Shown here piece after piece: positions 60,531 through 64,000 of a DNA stretch of 64,000 nucleotides. A model generated the notes under the pieces. It searched no databases, was not told where the DNA came from, and saw nothing but the letters and a program-made list of their open reading frames with translations. Positions within the stretch are counted from its first letter, which is position 1. Every line of letters begins with the position of its first letter. Position numbers and translations under genes: made by a program. Source of the stretch: Lunularia cruciata (lineage: Eukaryota > Streptophyta > Marchantiopsida > Lunulariales > Lunulariaceae); contig OX419756.1 in assembly GCA_948567375.1 (NCBI GenBank), positions 52,430,552-52,494,551 on the forward strand, written 5' to 3'.

Positions 60531-61058
60531 ACCATGGGCATGTGGGTGGATGTGGGTTTGCTTGCAAAGTGCATGGGGCAAGATGTGTGAAGCTTACATA
60601 AGGTTAAAACCTCTAGTAATAAATCTTTAAATAATTATAAACTCTTCATGCTTGACCTTGTAATTCTTTGTATTTAAGGTTTAGTGTTTATATACTTTAA
60701 TGTATAGTTTTTCTACATTATGTGTTGCTATACTTTAAGGTTTAGTGTTTCTATAATTTTTATACTTTAAGGCCATTGCTAAAATGTTGAGGAATATATC
60801 AAGAGCCTGAATTAATTTGCATAATGGATAGTGAATATTACATAGACAAGTCATCTTATCCTAACCTTATCAATATGACCAATATAAAATATGCAATAGA
60901 CAAGTCATCATATCACCATACAAGAATAAAAGACATGGAAAATATAAAAAAAAGTGTACAAGTAATCCTATCATTATATAAATTTAAAAAATCATATAAA
61001 TGTGGTGCCAAAATGAACAAGAGATCATAATATAGTACCATATAACAAGAAAAATAAC

Positions 61059-61905
61059 CTATGGTATATCCTTAGAGGATAGGTGGGAAGCAAGGGAGAG
61101 ATGTGCTACTTTGATGTGCTCCATGGCATCATCAAGCCCCCTAACTATGGGTTGATAGATCCACACTTGACTATACGCCACATACATTCCCACTCTTGAT
61201 GGCACATAGGAGGATCTAGGATGCAAGGATGTAGCTAAAGTCTTGTATGGATCAGCATTGTATTTCCTAAGTTGGCCTGATGTCCACTCCTTGGTGAAGA
61301 ACTCTATAATAGAGCAAGGTTTGGTCTGAAATCTATCTAAGGGGCAGTCAAGATATCTAGTAATGACGAACCTATGGTGACTAGCTACATGTAAGCAAGA
61401 GTGACACAAGGTGGGTGGATAACTCTGTGGGGATGGTTCCTACAATAAAGGAGCACAACATCATCAACAAGAGAATATCCCTCAATGATAAACCTAAAGC
61501 AGTGAGTGCACCATAAGGTCTAACCATACACCCTTTCCATGGCTCCATGTACCCATCATGATCACTAAACAAGGCCATGAAGTGATGTCCAATGTGGATT
61601 CCACCTGGTAGGGAGCCCTCCTCCCACATGGACCAGAGCAAGTTCTCTAACTCTATCCTAGTAACTAGTTGTCTAGATGATCACCTCAAAGAAATGCACA
61701 CAATACTCCATAAACTCTTTAACTTCCTAATGCTGAACATATTTAAACACACTTCTACCTCTATAATGTGACCATCCACACTTCAAGACCAAGTCACACT
61801 ACTGAGTGAAGTGCATATTACTATCCTACATAAGGTCTGAGAGACAACAAACATCCAACACTAAGATCTTCCATTGCCTCTCATGAGCATAGACAATGCA
61901 AGGAA
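61059..61905 (-). pseudogene. unrecognised ORF X, copy 2 (C-terminal part)
   Basis: Two overlapping minus-strand frames (61381-61641 and 61059-61409) show YGALTALGLSLRDILLL, RNHPHRVIHPP, LDRFQTKPCSIIEFFTKEW and NADPYKTLATSL. These match copy 1 block by block. The C-terminal part of this copy is the better preserved. Function unknown. The gene continues rightwards beyond element H2 to about 63860. Confidence 0.5.
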
Positions 61906-61923
61906 TGGATTGCCTAGACAATA

Positions 61924-63154
61924 GGGAGTTTCAGAAATAGTTATACAAAGTTTCGTAACTTTTCATATAGATAGTTACAAAGCGTTGACTAAATGGGTAC
62001 GGTGTGTGACCGGGAGGTAGAAAAGGTATTGTTACGGAGTTCGGGCCAAGTTCCTTATTATTAGCACACTCCATATGAGGTGGTTCGTAGAAAATAAGGA
62101 ATAAGGAATTTTCCGTTATCACTCTGTAGTGCATCGATTACATATTACGGTTAATAAAGTTTATTGTTTAGGGTTAGAGTGAAAGTGGCGGCCACCAAAT
62201 GGAGCATCCATGATGTTCCAAGACACACATGGTAATCAAAAGTTGAAAAATTTATGCACTAGACGACAGAGGCCACCAAAGGAAGCATCCATGATGTTCG
62301 AGAATACCCATGGTAATCAAAAGTTGACAAATTTATGCACTAGACAAGCGGGAACATGATTTATATGGGATTTAATATGTTAATTTAGGATTAAATGTGA
62401 TTTTTCTCATCATTGCTCGTTGCTGCTTGTGGTTGCTCGTAGCCACTCGATGGCGCTCGAAGCTCAAATCTCGTTGGTGCCCGTACACGTTGGTTGATGC
62501 TGGTTGATGCTGGTAGACACTCATTGCCGCGGGTAGTTGCTTGATAGTGCAAGGTGATTTTGCATCCAAATGTGAACCTACATTGTAATCAGGTTTTTGC
62601 TAAATTTTTGTTGCACTCTTGGAGTAAAATTCTTTGATCTCCAATTAATTTCTTGGTTGCCGTAAGATGATGCAAATCATTTTCCATAACTCACACTATC
62701 TCCCTCACCACACTAATATATATGGATATGAACCAACACACCAATGCAAAACTACAAAACCACCGGTTTAGTTTACTGACAAGAGCATTTGCACAGCATT
62801 TGCATTTGCAGATGGTGAATTTGAATTTGAATAGTTGAGAGCGGCATTTTGGATCTGCCAAAAAATTTCATAAATGCCACTCTAAGAATCACCCACCAGA
62901 AAAACGTGGCAACTCTCTCAAGAAGCCACATCATCTCTTTTGACTGTCATTTATTTCACTACAGAACTCCTAAACATCTGTAGTATAGCGTCTGATTTTT
63001 ATAAATGAATGCAAATTGCATGTGATATACGGTATAATAATTTATGAAGCATTCATTTATTAGCACCTCATCTCCCTACAGAGTTCACTAAAAATAGTTA
63101 CAAAGTTTGTTATTTATCCCGTAGACATCCATCAAACCTATTTCTGAAACCCCC
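61924..63154. mobile_element. non-autonomous Harbinger derivative H2
   Basis: A 1,231-bp element. The left tip is GGGAGTTTCAGAAATAG and the right tip read in reverse is GGGGGTTTCAGAAATAG. 61924-62190 matches the reverse of H1's right end (30455-30717). 62560-63154 matches the reverse of H1's left end (17630-18215). The middle holds an 81-bp tandem duplication (from 62191) and a TGCTGG-rich block. There are no transposase or SANT genes. It probably moved with enzymes from an H1-like element. The flanks are ATA and TAA, so the expected 3-bp duplication is not intact. Confidence 0.85.
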
Positions 63155-63379
63155 TAATGTCATGTTCCTCCACAAAAGTATAAGTCTACTAATCTCACCC
63201 AAGAGTGTCATCCTCATCTCCTCAAGCCACTTGCTCTTGTCTTGAGTATGGGTAAAAGAGGGAGTGGACTCCAAGTCATCTAATAGTTTAGGTCTCCAAT
63301 AAATAATATCACCATCTCGGGTCATCACTCCAGGCTCCTCTCAAGGCATGACATGCAAATGAGGCTCTATGTGTGTTCC

Positions 63380-63860
63380 ATGGGTGATGCTAAATATCAT
63401 GTCCATTTAAGTATATATCCCTTGGGTGATATGAGGTCTAATGTCCGTTTGAGTCCCATAGGTGAGGCTGGGTATACTGTCTATCTGAATCTCCACACAC
63501 ATCTTCCTTTCTATAACCTCACACTTCTCATGTTGCCTATGTGCTTCCTCTAATAGCTTGCAAGTGATACCAAGCTTTCTCCAATAAAACCCCTCTAACC
63601 CAAACAGCTTACCCCTCCTAGCCTCCCTTGCTACACACAATGTATCTAACTCAGCTAATTGCTCAGCTCTAGTCCTCTCCTTGGTTGCTGAGTGATCTTC
63701 TCATTGTGCAAAAATATGCTCTCTTGTCAAAATAACTACCTCTTTCTAAACTAAATTTGCCTCCCTCTCTCTTGCCTTGCTCTCTCTTAATAGCTCTCCT
63801 TGGTCTACTCTTCTCCCTACCCCATCCTAGAAAGGCTGAATAGAGAGAGACCTCATCCTC
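63380..63860 (-). pseudogene. ORF X copy 2, N-terminal coiled region (partial)
   Basis: The minus strand has Glu/Arg/Lys-rich fragments in several frames that resemble the coiled segment of copy 1 near 21060-21130. Separated from the rest by H2. Weak homology, stated with caution. Confidence 0.3.
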
Positions 63861-64000
63861 TAACGGTCACACATGGGAAGGCATCCTCATAAGGCCATCA
63901 TGCCTTATAAGGATGCCTTCTCCCATGATCCACTAAAATAAATCTAAGAGCAAACCCATCCATAAATGCATTTCAAACAAAGCAAACCCATTTTCATAAA
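63861..64000. other. window end
   Basis: No feature recognised. If the second transposon copy mirrors H1, its transposase would lie just beyond the window. Confidence 0.3.

Noticed and set aside
1-64000. tRNA genes, rRNA genes and CRISPR arrays
   Set aside because: No tRNA A/B box pair or clover-leaf, no rRNA match and no regularly spaced direct repeats with unique spacers were seen. The regular repeats present are tandem without spacers.

Overview
The window is nuclear DNA of a land plant. Support comes from a plant-type MAP kinase, a four-MA3-domain translation regulator of the green-plant MRF/ECIP1 type, a STIG1-like cysteine-rich secreted protein, GT-AG introns, and LTR retrotransposons primed by initiator tRNA-Met. 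The species cannot be fixed from sequence alone. An intronless MAPK and the mix of old repeats make me lean towards a non-seed plant (bryophyte or lycophyte), but this is inference.

Only four host genes are convincing. (1) An intronless MAPK on + at 15469-16578. (2) A four-exon MA3-domain protein of 709 aa on + between 35732 and 39835. (3) A STIG1-like secreted protein on - at 46598-47011. (4) A five-exon gene for the U3 snoRNP protein IMP3 on - between 53626 and 55000, assembled here from short exons. A U6 snRNA pseudogene lies at 41989-42096 (-).

Most of the rest is layered transposon sequence. Positions 1-13716 hold two copies of one Ty3/gypsy chromovirus family (family A, - strand). Copy A1 (130-8397) sits inside copy A2 (1-129 plus 8398-13716). 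A1 was in turn hit by a 752-bp solo LTR of family B and by a 1,891-bp TG...CA element with a perfect 5-bp target duplication. A2 was hit by a ~700-bp insertion. A 106-bp tandem repeat follows at 13850-14275.

Positions 17630-30717 appear to be one PIF/Harbinger DNA transposon of ~13 kb (H1). It has GGGGGTTTCAGA terminal inverted repeats and a TAGT direct repeat on both flanks. It carries a MYB/SANT-like ORF (+), an unrecognised ORF called X here (-), and a DDE transposase (-). The transposase is split by ~6 kb of inserted family-B gypsy sequence. Family B has an unusual repeated ORF between its primer binding site and gag.

At the right edge (about 58.9-64 kb) a second SANT-like gene and a second X ORF recur in the same order and orientation. 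Into the second X, a 1,231-bp non-autonomous Harbinger derivative (H2, 61924-63154) has inserted. H2 consists mainly of the two ends of H1.

The 40-58 kb interval is sparse. It contains the STIG1-like gene, IMP3, a ~90-bp dispersed repeat in four copies with a GGGGCTNAGCCCC core, a duplicated copia gag remnant (48908-49470), and a near-perfect short hairpin at 53044-53104.
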